NCBI GenBank assembly: GCA_039679385.1
Contig: JBDKVB010000129.1
Span: forward strand, 1 to 51,478
Length of the DNA: 51,478 bases
DNA from: Armatimonadia bacterium
GTDB lineage: Bacteria; Armatimonadota; Zipacnadia; Zipacnadales; JABUFB01
Direction of reading: 5' to 3'
Below, one piece after another: positions 44,396 through 51,478 of this stretch. Under the pieces are notes generated by a model. The model saw only the letters and a list, made by a program, of their open reading frames with translations, ran no database searches and was not told where the DNA came from. The translations under genes and the position numbers were made by a program. Positions within the stretch are counted from its first letter, which is position 1. Each line of letters opens with the position of its first letter.

Positions 44396-47300
44396 ATGAA
44401 CCGGACACAGTGGACGATGGCGCTGCTGGTACTGGTGATGGGGACTGCCTTCGGGCAAGGGCGGCAGGAGCTGAGTCTTTCGGGCGAGTGGGAGTATGTG
44501 AAGGTGGCGGATCTCACGACTCCGCCGGCAGAGGGCTGGACTGCGATCCATGTGCCCGGGATGCTCAGCGGGATGGACTACGAGCGTGCCTGGTTCCGGC
44601 GAGACTTCGGCATCCCGGAAAGCATGCGGGGTATGCGGGTTGTGCTGCATTTCGGGGGCGTGAAGTACAACAGCGTGGTGCGAGTCAATGGGCAGAAGGT
44701 TGGAGGGTGTTTTGGCGGCTATGACCCCTTCGACGTGGACATCACGGCGGTGGCGCGTTTCGGCGAGGCGAACCGGCTGGAACTGGGCTGCTGTGACTGG
44801 ACCGGCATCTTCAGCGACCGCGAGACGAGCTTCGCGGTGACCCAGACCAGGGCGGTAGATGCGCGGTCGATCCCCAGGGACAAGATACTGGCACCGATCG
44901 GCGGCCTGTGGAACCTCTACGGTCCGTGGGATGACGTGAAGCTGCGGGCCCATCCGGCTTTGTACGTGAGTGACCTCTTTATCAAACCCTCCTGGCGCAA
45001 GAAGACGTTGCGGGTTGAGTACACGATCAAGAACCTGACGGAGAAGGCAGAAGAGGTGACCCTGGGAGCGGTCGTGGAGGACCAGGGCGCTGAAGGACCG
45101 CCCCTTGGGCCACAGAAGGTCAGTGTCCCGGCCGGCCAGGAGGTTGCGGTGGTGCAGGAGGTGCCCTGGAGCACCCCGCGTTGCTGGTCGCCGGAGGACC
45201 CGTACCTGTACTACCTGCGAACCAGGCTCAGCCGGGGCACGGAGGTACTGGATGAGCTGCGTACGCGGTTCGGGTTCCGGGAGTTCTGGGTCGAAGGACG
45301 GTACTTCTACCTGAACGGATCCAGGATCAACTTGCTGGCTACGTCGTGGTGGCCGCCGAGGGAGGCCGTGGACAAGGAGTACATCCGCGGGCAGATCGCG
45401 GCGATCAAGGGAGCCCACTGCGTGATCTTCCGCACCCATACGCAGCCGTGGCCGGAGATCTGGTATGAGACGGCGGACGAGGAAGGGCTGATGATGATCC
45501 CGGAGGGCGCCGTGTGGAACGATGACGCGGCTTACCGGGTGAACGATCCGGTGTTCTGGAGCAACTACGCTGCGCACCTCAAGGCAATGGTGAATCGGGA
45601 AAAGAACCGGCCCTCCGTGGTGATGTACAGCCTGGAGAACGAGTTCTACGGCGGTCGGGTCAACGACGATTCGCCGGCGAAAGCGGAACTGGTAAAGCTG
45701 GGCGAGATGGTGCGGCAGTTGGACCCGACACGGCCCTTCATGTATGAGTCGGATGGGGACCCGGGAGGCGTGGCCGATGTGGTTGGGATCCACTATCCGC
45801 ACGAGTACCCGCAGTTCACCACGTGGCCGAACACGGCCTACTGGATGGACGGGCCGAAAGCCGGTGGCAGTCTGTTCACCAATGGCGCCCCCTCCTGGCA
45901 GTGGGACCGCAAGAAGCCGGTGTACGTGGGCGAGTTCCTCTGGGTGCCCTCGTCGGACCCCTCGTGGCACACGGTGTTCTTCGGTGATGACGCGTACCTG
46001 GACTACACCGGGTACCGCGTGCGGGCCAAGGGGGAGTCGTGGCGGATGGCGATTCAGGCCTACCGGCACTATGAGGTCGGTGGCATCTCGCCCTGGACGA
46101 TGGTGGAGGGCGGGTCACTGGACGAGACCAGGAACGCCATGTACGCCGCGCAGAAGTACGCGATGCAGCCGGTGGCGGCCTACGTCCGGGAGTATGACCA
46201 CAACTTCTACGCCGGGGAGGAGATCACGCGGACGCTGGAGGTGTACAACGACCAGTTGAGCCCGGCGAACCTGGTGGTGCAGTGGACGCTGCTGGAGGGA
46301 GACCGGGAGCTGCACCGGGGTGAGAAGAACCTGTCGATGGAGCCCGGCGAGCGGCGTGAGATCGAGATCGCGGAGACGATGCCGCTGGTTCTTGAGCGTA
46401 GTGAGGTGACACTACGTGTCAGGGTGATGAAGGCTGCGGAGACGGTATTCGAGGACACGAAGGCCTACTCGGTGTTCCCGCCACTCAAGCTGACCGCGCC
46501 GGCCGGAGTGCAGATTGGCGTCTACGACCCGAACGGGGCGACGCAGGGGACCCTCGAGCGGCTGTCCGTGCCGACGGTGAAGGTGGATGACCTGAAGGCG
46601 ATTCCGGCAGGGGTGCAGGTGGTGGTGATCGGCCGCGGTGCGCTGCAGCCGGAGAAAGCCGGCATGCCGGTGATTGGGGAAGGCGGCGAAGGTGGCCCGC
46701 TGGTGGATTGGGTGCGCCGGGGAGGCCGGGTGCTGGTGCTGGAGCAGTCCGAGTACCCGCGGGGGATGATTCCGGCCAGCCTCCTGAAGCAGGACTCGAC
46801 GATGACCTTCGCGCAACTGCCCGGTCATCCGCTGCTCAAGGGCATCCAGGCGACCGACCTGAAGTGGTGGCGAAGGGACAATATGGTGACCGAGGGCGAG
46901 CCCCTGCGGCCACGAACCGGGGCATGGCGCGCTGTGGTGGTCTCGGGCAGCCAGGCAGGGCTGTCGCACGCACCGCTTCTGGAGCTGCCGATTGGGCAAG
47001 GAACAATGGTGCTGTCGCAACTGAAGGTCGCGGGGAAGCTGGGTGTTGAGCCGGTGGCCGGGATGCTGTTGCAGAACGCGCTGGGCTATCTGGCCGGATA
47101 TGCCGGAAAGCCGAATCGGACGGCGCTGTATTGCCCGTCGGCGGTGACGAAGGACTACCTGGAGGGCCTGGGACTGGTGTACGCGGATATCACGCAGGCA
47201 CCGGGGAAGTGTGACTGGGCTGCTACGGACCTGTTGGTGGCCTGTGGGCCGCTGGAAGGGCTGGTCAAGGAGGCTGAGACGGTCCAGCAGATCGTCGCGC

Positions 47301-48505
47301 TCCTGGAACGGGGCGGAACGGTGCTGCTGCACGGGGTCACTGCGCAGGATATGGTGGACCTCGCGCCGGTGGCGGGTGACCAGATACGGCTTGTGCCCTA
47401 TCAGGGCTCTGTGGTGAGGATGCCGGGGGCACACGCGCTGTCGGAGAGCCTCACCAACGAGGACCTGTATTGGCTCGGGCCGCAGACAGCGGCGAATAGC
47501 TGGGCAACGCGGCCGAGAGCAGGGGACATGGCAGACTTCGTGGTGGCGAAGACACTGAGTGGGACGAGGGTTGGTGAGTACCAGCACGGGCAGATGACGG
47601 TGGCGGGAACGTACTCCTCCGACCGGGAGAACTGGGCGTCGCTAGCGACGAGTGGCTCGACGGCGACGGCGAAGGTGGAGATCCCTGCGGAGGGGATGTA
47701 TGTGATCGGCGTGCAGGCGGGTGGGACACCGACGCTGGGGATCTGGCCTGCCGGTGACGTGCTCGTGGACGGGCGGCTTCTGGGGGCGTTCCAGTGCCAG
47801 AAGGGCGAGTTGGATACCTACACGGTATCAGGGAAGCTGACGGCCGGGAGTCATGAGGTGGCAGTGCGGTTCACGAACGATGCCTCGCGGCCTCCGCTGG
47901 AGGACCGGAACATGTTCGTGGGTGGGATCGTGATTGCGGAAGATAACGCGGCCGGTGGAGTGGCGCTGCTGACCCAGCCCGGGGCACTCGCAGTGGTCCA
48001 GCGCGGGCAGGGGCGAGTAGTGCTTGACGAGGTGAACTGGGACAAGACCGACAGCAACGCGGAGAAGGCCTCGCGGTACATCTCGGGGCTTCTCACCGGC
48101 CTGGGTGCGTCGCTTGAGGCGACGAAGGCAGCAGTGATCCCGGTCAACCAATGGGAGCACGCGCCGGGGATGAACTGGTACCGGTCGGAACCGGGATGGG
48201 CGTACCTGGGTGACCGAGGATGGATAGCGGGGAAGGTGGAGTGCGCGCGGGCCGGGCGCTACCAGTTGCGCCTGGTGGGGAGAGGGACGCCTGCAGCAGG
48301 GCAGTACCCGGTGGTGGAAGAGAGCATCGACGGGAAGCTTGTGGGGCAGGTGGAGGTGGCCGGGCAGTCGACGCGGGGCTACCCGCTGAGTGTGGAACTG
48401 CCGAAGGGCACCGTCGAGATAAGGCTGGAGTTTGTGAATGACCTGAACGTGGAGGGTGAGGACCGGAATCTGTGGATTGAGCGGCTGGAGGCGGTAGCAG
48501 AATAG
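44396..48505 (+). CDS. Secreted GH2-family glycoside hydrolase with tandem C-terminal modules
   Basis: 1369 aa. ATG 44396 after GGAGG starts a signal peptide (residues 1-21). The sugar-binding jelly roll (about 25-190; LSLSGEWEYVKVADL) and Ig-like domain (about 190-300) precede a TIM barrel. Its acid/base is Glu416 (YSLENEFYGG) and the nucleophile Glu513 (YVGEFLW), as in beta-galactosidases, mannosidases and glucuronidases. Residues of about 600-1060 contain beta-sandwich and Rossmann-like segments (VVVIGRGALQPEK; WVRRGGRVLVLEQSEYP) resembling a DUF4350/GATase-like domain. Two carbohydrate-binding modules follow (about 1070-1180 and 1275-1369), both ending in an EDRN-[ML] motif like CBM60-type xylan binders. 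The substrate is unknown. The duplicated modules suggest binding to insoluble plant or algal glycans. Confidence 0.9.
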   Translation: MNRTQWTMALLVLVMGTAFGQGRQELSLSGEWEYVKVADLTTPPAEGWTAIHVPGMLSGMDYERAWFRRDFGIPESMRGMRVVLHFGGVKYNSVVRVNGQKVGGCFGGYDPFDVDITAVARFGEANRLELGCCDWTGIFSDRETSFAVTQTRAVDARSIPRDKILAPIGGLWNLYGPWDDVKLRAHPALYVSDLFIKPSWRKKTLRVEYTIKNLTEKAEEVTLGAVVEDQGAEGPPLGPQKVSVPAGQEVAVVQEVPWSTPRCWSPEDPYLYYLRTRLSRGTEVLDELRTRFGFREFWVEGRYFYLNGSRINLLATSWWPPREAVDKEYIRGQIAAIKGAHCVIFRTHTQPWPEIWYETADEEGLMMIPEGAVWNDDAAYRVNDPVFWSNYAAHLKAMVNREKNRPSVVMYSLENEFYGGRVNDDSPAKAELVKLGEMVRQLDPTRPFMYESDGDPGGVADVVGIHYPHEYPQFTTWPNTAYWMDGPKAGGSLFTNGAPSWQWDRKKPVYVGEFLWVPSSDPSWHTVFFGDDAYLDYTGYRVRAKGESWRMAIQAYRHYEVGGISPWTMVEGGSLDETRNAMYAAQKYAMQPVAAYVREYDHNFYAGEEITRTLEVYNDQLSPANLVVQWTLLEGDRELHRGEKNLSMEPGERREIEIAETMPLVLERSEVTLRVRVMKAAETVFEDTKAYSVFPPLKLTAPAGVQIGVYDPNGATQGTLERLSVPTVKVDDLKAIPAGVQVVVIGRGALQPEKAGMPVIGEGGEGGPLVDWVRRGGRVLVLEQSEYPRGMIPASLLKQDSTMTFAQLPGHPLLKGIQATDLKWWRRDNMVTEGEPLRPRTGAWRAVVVSGSQAGLSHAPLLELPIGQGTMVLSQLKVAGKLGVEPVAGMLLQNALGYLAGYAGKPNRTALYCPSAVTKDYLEGLGLVYADITQAPGKCDWAATDLLVACGPLEGLVKEAETVQQIVALLERGGTVLLHGVTAQDMVDLAPVAGDQIRLVPYQGSVVRMPGAHALSESLTNEDLYWLGPQTAANSWATRPRAGDMADFVVAKTLSGTRVGEYQHGQMTVAGTYSSDRENWASLATSGSTATAKVEIPAEGMYVIGVQAGGTPTLGIWPAGDVLVDGRLLGAFQCQKGELDTYTVSGKLTAGSHEVAVRFTNDASRPPLEDRNMFVGGIVIAEDNAAGGVALLTQPGALAVVQRGQGRVVLDEVNWDKTDSNAEKASRYISGLLTGLGASLEATKAAVIPVNQWEHAPGMNWYRSEPGWAYLGDRGWIAGKVECARAGRYQLRLVGRGTPAAGQYPVVEESIDGKLVGQVEVAGQSTRGYPLSVELPKGTVEIRLEFVNDLNVEGEDRNLWIERLEAVAE

Positions 48506-48553
48506 CAGGAAGCCGGCAACTGGAGCGAAGAACAAGGAAACCTGCGAGAAAGG

Positions 48554-48559
48554 TATAAT
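48554..48559 (+). promoter_or_regulatory. Possible -10 of the cyclase gene
   Basis: A perfect TATAAT lies 80 bp before the cyclase start, in the 132-bp gap after the GH2 gene. No convincing -35 is seen. Confidence 0.4.
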
Positions 48560-48637
48560 GTAACTGAACAGCAGCCTGCCTGGGTCGTGAGGTGGCGGTT
48601 CCGCTGGGTGCCGGGAGATAGCGGGAGGGGATGACCC

Positions 48638-50575
48638 TTGCCGTCGCGTGACCCGACGACTCTTGCGCTGGAGGCACGGCGAGCACGAGGAGTGCAGGTC
48701 GGTATTGCACTGGTTGTGCTGGTGGTCGTTCTGCGTTTCACCCCCCTGACGAGCAACCTCTTCCTTTTCTCTGTGATCGAGAATCTGGCGTACGACAGCA
48801 CCTTTGACCGGGCGCAACCTCAGCCCCCGGTCGACCTTGTAATTGTGGCGGTTGATGACCGTTCGCTGGCCGAGATGGGGCGATTTCAGGACTGGCACCG
48901 GGACGTATATGCGAACTTGGTGGACAGACTCCTGAGCGCGAAGGTAGTGGCCTTCGACCTCTTGTTTCCTGAACCCGACGCGGGCCCAGGGATGAGTGCG
49001 TCGAAGAGCGATGAGAGGTTTGCAGCGGCGATGCGCAAACACGGGAGAGTGGTTCTCGCAGCGCACTGGGAGGAGGGAGGCGGCCAATCCGGGCGATCCG
49101 GAGCGGGCGATCGGGAACGGTTGCAGCTTCCGACCCGAAGGCTGGCTGAGGCTGCAGCGGGAGTTGGGTACGTGGACCTGACGCCCGATGGTGACGGGGT
49201 GTACCGGCGGTTCAGCCCGCAAAGGGTGGATGCGGAGGGGCAAGCGCGGGAGCACTTCGGGGTCGTGATTGCGAGGCTGGCCGGGGCCAGGGCGGAGGCC
49301 GGAAAGGGCGGCACTGATCGGCTCATCAACTACTGCGGACCGCAGGGAACGGTTCGTCGGGTGAGCCTGGTAGAGGTGCTGAAGGATCCGAAAGTGGCGG
49401 AAAGCCTGGCCGGGAAGATCGTGATTGTGGGAGCGACGGCGCCGGGGCTGTATGACATCCGACCGGCGCCCTACCGGAGCACGGGCAGGCTGTTCTATGG
49501 CGTGGACATGAACGCGAATATTGTGAATACGCTCACGGGGCCCGGCCGGCTGGTGGATCGGACCGGTTCGTGGCTGTGGGCAGCCTATGCGGTGCTGGTC
49601 GGGACACTGGTGACCCTGGTGGTGTGGAGGGCCGAGGAGACGGTGGCGGCGACGCTGAGCATCCTGGTGGTGCTGGCGCTGGCGGTGCCCTCGTTCCCTG
49701 TGGCGCTGCGGTACCTGGGGCAGGTGGTTCCCTATGGGGCGATTCTCGGCGCGGCTGTGGTGCCGCTGGTGCTGGGGCTGCCGGAGCGGCTGACGGCGGA
49801 GAGACGGCTGATTCAGCGGCAGTTCGGGGCCTATGTGTCGCCGGAGGTGCTGCGGGGGCTGATGAGTGAGCCGGAGACGCTGCGGAGTAGTCAGCGTCAG
49901 CAGGTGACGCTGCTTTTCGCGGACGTGCGCGGCTCGACGACGCTGGCCGAGCAGACGTCGCCGGAAGTGTGGGTCGCGCAGCTCAATGAGTATCTGACGC
50001 AGATGAGTCGGGCGATCTTCACCTACGATGGGTATCTGGACAAGTTCATGGGGGACGGGATCATGGCTGTGTGGAATGCCTTCGGGACGCAGGAGGGCAG
50101 TCACGCTGAGTTGGCGGTCCGAGCCGGGCTACAGATGCTGCAGCGGCTGGAGGTGCTGAATCGGGCCTGGGCCTCGCGCGAAGGCCGGGCACAGCTTCGG
50201 ATTGGGATCGGGATTCACAGCGGGGAGGCAGTGGTGGGGAACGTGGGGTCAGAAGACCGGACGCAGTACACGGCGATCGGGGATACGGTGAACACGGCCT
50301 CGCGGATCGAGGAGATGACGAAGGAGTACGGCGTGGCCTTCGTGGTGAGCGAGGCGACAGCGAAGCTGGTCGGGGAGCAAGTGACGCTGCGCGAGCTGGG
50401 GAGAGCCCCTGTGCGAGGCAGATCGGAAGGAGTGGGTGTGTACGAGGTGGTCGGGCCGGGGAAGGCAACGACACCTCACTCCCCGGCCCTCTCTCCACGA
50501 CACGGCAACGGCACCTCACGCCCTTTGTCCCCCTCTCCACGCGGTGGCGAGGGGGAAGGCAAAGGCAACGGATGA
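48638..50575 (+). CDS. CHASE2-domain adenylate/guanylate cyclase (class III)
   Basis: 645 aa membrane sensor-cyclase. TTG 48638 follows GGGAGGGG by 8 nt; ATG 48631 is in another frame and stops after six codons. One N-terminal helix (about 18-36) and an extracytoplasmic CHASE2 domain (about 40-300; LVIVAVDDRSLAEMG and IVIVGATAPGLYDIR) precede three helices (about 303-385). The cyclase domain (about 420-600) has both metal Asp residues, Asp429 (FADVRGST) and Asp473 (KFMGDGIM), 44 apart, and YTAIGDTVNTASRIE with the transition-state Asn/Arg. It is likely active; ATP or GTP specificity is not settled. The last 40 residues (after YEVVGPG) derive from an interspersed repeat, and the stop lies within a 19-bp tandem repeat. 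Confidence 0.93.
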   Translation: MPSRDPTTLALEARRARGVQVGIALVVLVVVLRFTPLTSNLFLFSVIENLAYDSTFDRAQPQPPVDLVIVAVDDRSLAEMGRFQDWHRDVYANLVDRLLSAKVVAFDLLFPEPDAGPGMSASKSDERFAAAMRKHGRVVLAAHWEEGGGQSGRSGAGDRERLQLPTRRLAEAAAGVGYVDLTPDGDGVYRRFSPQRVDAEGQAREHFGVVIARLAGARAEAGKGGTDRLINYCGPQGTVRRVSLVEVLKDPKVAESLAGKIVIVGATAPGLYDIRPAPYRSTGRLFYGVDMNANIVNTLTGPGRLVDRTGSWLWAAYAVLVGTLVTLVVWRAEETVAATLSILVVLALAVPSFPVALRYLGQVVPYGAILGAAVVPLVLGLPERLTAERRLIQRQFGAYVSPEVLRGLMSEPETLRSSQRQQVTLLFADVRGSTTLAEQTSPEVWVAQLNEYLTQMSRAIFTYDGYLDKFMGDGIMAVWNAFGTQEGSHAELAVRAGLQMLQRLEVLNRAWASREGRAQLRIGIGIHSGEAVVGNVGSEDRTQYTAIGDTVNTASRIEEMTKEYGVAFVVSEATAKLVGEQVTLRELGRAPVRGRSEGVGVYEVVGPGKATTPHSPALSPRHGNGTSRPLSPSPRGGEGEGKGNG

Positions 50576-50725
50576 CGGCAACGGCAACGGATGACGGCAA
50601 CGGCACCTCACTCCCCGGCCCTCTTTTCATGCGGCGGCGAGGGGGAACGGCGAAGGCAACGGCACCTCACCCCGGCCCTCTCCCGAGGGGAGAGGGAGAA
50701 AGGCAGAGGCACCTCACCCCCTGCC
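50463..50725. repeat. Interspersed repeat field (CACCTCAC...CCCGGCCCTCTC type)
   Basis: At least four degenerate copies of a unit read as C-(A/G)-G-C-A-C-C-T-C-A-C, then CCCCGGCCCTCTC, then a purine arm GGCGAGGGGGAA, start near 50470, 50507, 50600 and 50662, with a partial copy near 50709. The GAGGG/CCCTC arms can fold back. One segment, 50564-50601, is two exact tandem copies of a 19-bp unit, GGCAACGGATGACGGCAAC. Such palindromic extragenic repeats occur in many G+C-rich genomes. Confidence 0.8.
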
Positions 50726-51138
50726 TTCGGCGTCCCCCTCAATGAAATGGCCTGTCAAGAGGCCGGGGCGAGAGGATGTGTCGTTAGCCTTGAGTCGTGC
50801 CTCCGTTGCCCTTGGCCATGTATATAACATGGCCAAGGTGTGTGCTGTCGGAGGTCTGCTGTTACGGGTCTGCCGGCTGTTGTCCGCGATCTGCCCTCGC
50901 CTGGTTACGGTCTGCCGTCGCCGTGTGCTGTGCCCTTGGCCTGCGTGATGGAGGCTTTCTCATCCCTCAATGGGTGCCGACGTCGCACAGGTTAACTTCG
51001 TAGACTGCCGGCTCCTAAACCTCTCCCGATCTCAGCGTCAGACGAGGGGAATCCGAGGACACCGGCAAACCGAAGCTCACGCAAAACGGCCGGTACAGCA
51101 CAGCTCGCAGGGCCCGGCTCAGGCAGCCGCAGTGCGGC
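50576..51138. other. Non-coding stretch between the cyclase gene and the transposase
   Basis: 563 bp with repeat copies to about 50725, a 29-nt palindrome at 50810-50838 and a semi-repetitive stretch (GTTACGGGTCTGCCG and GGTTACGGTCTGCCG near 50871 and 50904). The right part probably contains the non-coding end of the insertion sequence. I see no credible protein gene. Confidence 0.6.
50810..50838. repeat. Perfect 29-nt palindrome
   Basis: CCTTGGCCATGT (50810-50821) and ACATGGCCAAGG (50827-50838) are perfect 12-bp arms around ATATA. It has no T-run. It may be a regulatory dyad, a hairpin of an RNA, or a target or end of the nearby insertion element. Confidence 0.6.
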
Positions 51139-51478
51139 TCAGGCGGCCTCTGTGCTGGACTGGTGCAGCCGCCGGTGGGCGTAGTACACGTCTTTGACAA
51201 TCTCGCGGGCCGCCGCGATCTTCGCCGCGTTGGCCCCGTGACGGCTCTTGACCCGCAGGTACACCTCCTTGGCGCGGCTGGGGTGTTTGCTGCGAACCGT
51301 GGCCTGGGCGCATATCACCGCCCAGTAGCGCAGGTGTTTGTTGCAGTGTTTGGGCAGCCGCCCGGTGCGAGACTTGTCGCCGCTTTGCTGCACCGAGGGG
51401 GCCAGGCCCGCGTAGCTGATGAGCTGTTTGACGCTGGCGAAGCGGTTGAGGTCGCCCATCTCGGCGAGCATGCCCAGG
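51139..51478 (-). mobile_element. IS110-family transposase, C-terminal part (runs off the window)
   Basis: Minus-strand reading frame open to the window edge; at least 112 codons are visible. The sequence LAEMGDLNRFASVKQLISYAGLAPSVQQSG with RTGRLPKHCNKHLRYWAVICA is the Transposase_20 (IS116/IS110/IS902) domain, whose Ser acts as the recombinase nucleophile (probably the Ser of SGDKS). The first in-frame ATG (51471) is inside the domain, so the true N-terminus and the DEDD domain lie beyond the window. These transposases move without long inverted repeats, guided by a non-coding bridge RNA from the element's end. The 3' flank is inside the window. Confidence 0.9.

Noticed and set aside
44225-50104. 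Long minus-strand frames of 614 and 758 codons (44225-46069 and 47828-50104)
   Set aside because: They mirror the GH2 and cyclase coding sequences, with low-complexity His/Arg/Pro-rich translations.
50463-50725. CRISPR array
   Set aside because: Copies are degenerate, unevenly spaced and lack unique spacers of constant length; no cas gene is nearby.
1-51478. tRNA or rRNA genes
   Set aside because: No TPsiC-loop plus acceptor-stem pattern or rRNA sequence was recognised by eye; a dedicated scan was not possible.

Overview
The window is a G+C-rich stretch of bacterial chromosome. It mixes ordinary biosynthetic genes with secreted carbohydrate-active proteins and ends in a partial IS110-type transposase. 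An LpxL/HtrB-like acyltransferase, a secretin and lipoprotein or secretion signals point to a diderm (outer-membrane) bacterium. A prepilin with a near H-X9-DG tail, many exported glycan enzymes (sialidase fold, DUF4091, DUF4838, GH2) and GTG/TTG starts resemble Armatimonadota or relatives in the Planctomycetota/Hydrogenedentota range. That assignment is inference from gene style; no rRNA gene is present to test it.

Layout. 1-2160: a secretin (+) convergent with a prepilin-like protein (-). 2250-6135 (-): a Lon-like protease, an overlapping lipoprotein and a Gfo/Idh/MocA oxidoreductase, apparently one operon. 6345-8018 (+): a secreted sialidase-fold protein followed by a strong palindrome. 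8119-11573 (-): an iscS / FAD-oxidoreductase / nadA operon for NAD and Fe-S metabolism. 11809-32790 (+): a long co-directional run of cyclophilin, argG, a DUF4091 protein, thrC, a nitronate monooxygenase-like protein, purC, tilS, ftsH, a TPR protein, folK, hisG, a DUF4838 protein, a sugar nucleotidyltransferase, an M14 peptidase, trxA and an HtrA protease, divided by several clear terminators. 32911-42611 (-): UPF0210 and ACT proteins, an acyltransferase, an aldo/keto reductase, a KdgK-like kinase, thi4 under a TPP riboswitch, an AEC transporter, an ispDF fusion and a PIN-TRAM protein. 42612-43252: a gene-poor gap with one possible small ORF. 43253-50575 (+): a C45-type acyltransferase, a 1369-residue GH2 enzyme and a CHASE2/adenylate cyclase whose C-terminus runs into a repeat field. 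50576-51478: repeats, a perfect 29-nt palindrome and the IS110-type transposase fragment.

How the parts fit. Most central genes are housekeeping (Arg, Thr, His, purine, folate, NAD, thiamine and isoprenoid synthesis, tRNA modification). Envelope quality control is well represented (FtsH, Lon-like, HtrA, cyclophilin, thioredoxin). Exported glycan enzymes are scattered singly among these genes rather than grouped in one locus, with a KdgK-like kinase as a possible link to sugar-acid catabolism. The best-supported regulatory element is the TPP riboswitch with its terminator upstream of thi4. I found no CRISPR array, tRNA gene, prophage or defence island. I did not see a clearly new system. The most testable oddities are the iscS-FAD-nadA operon, the TPR protein with a peptide-leader-like tail, the Asp-to-Glu change in HtrA and the repeat-extended cyclase.
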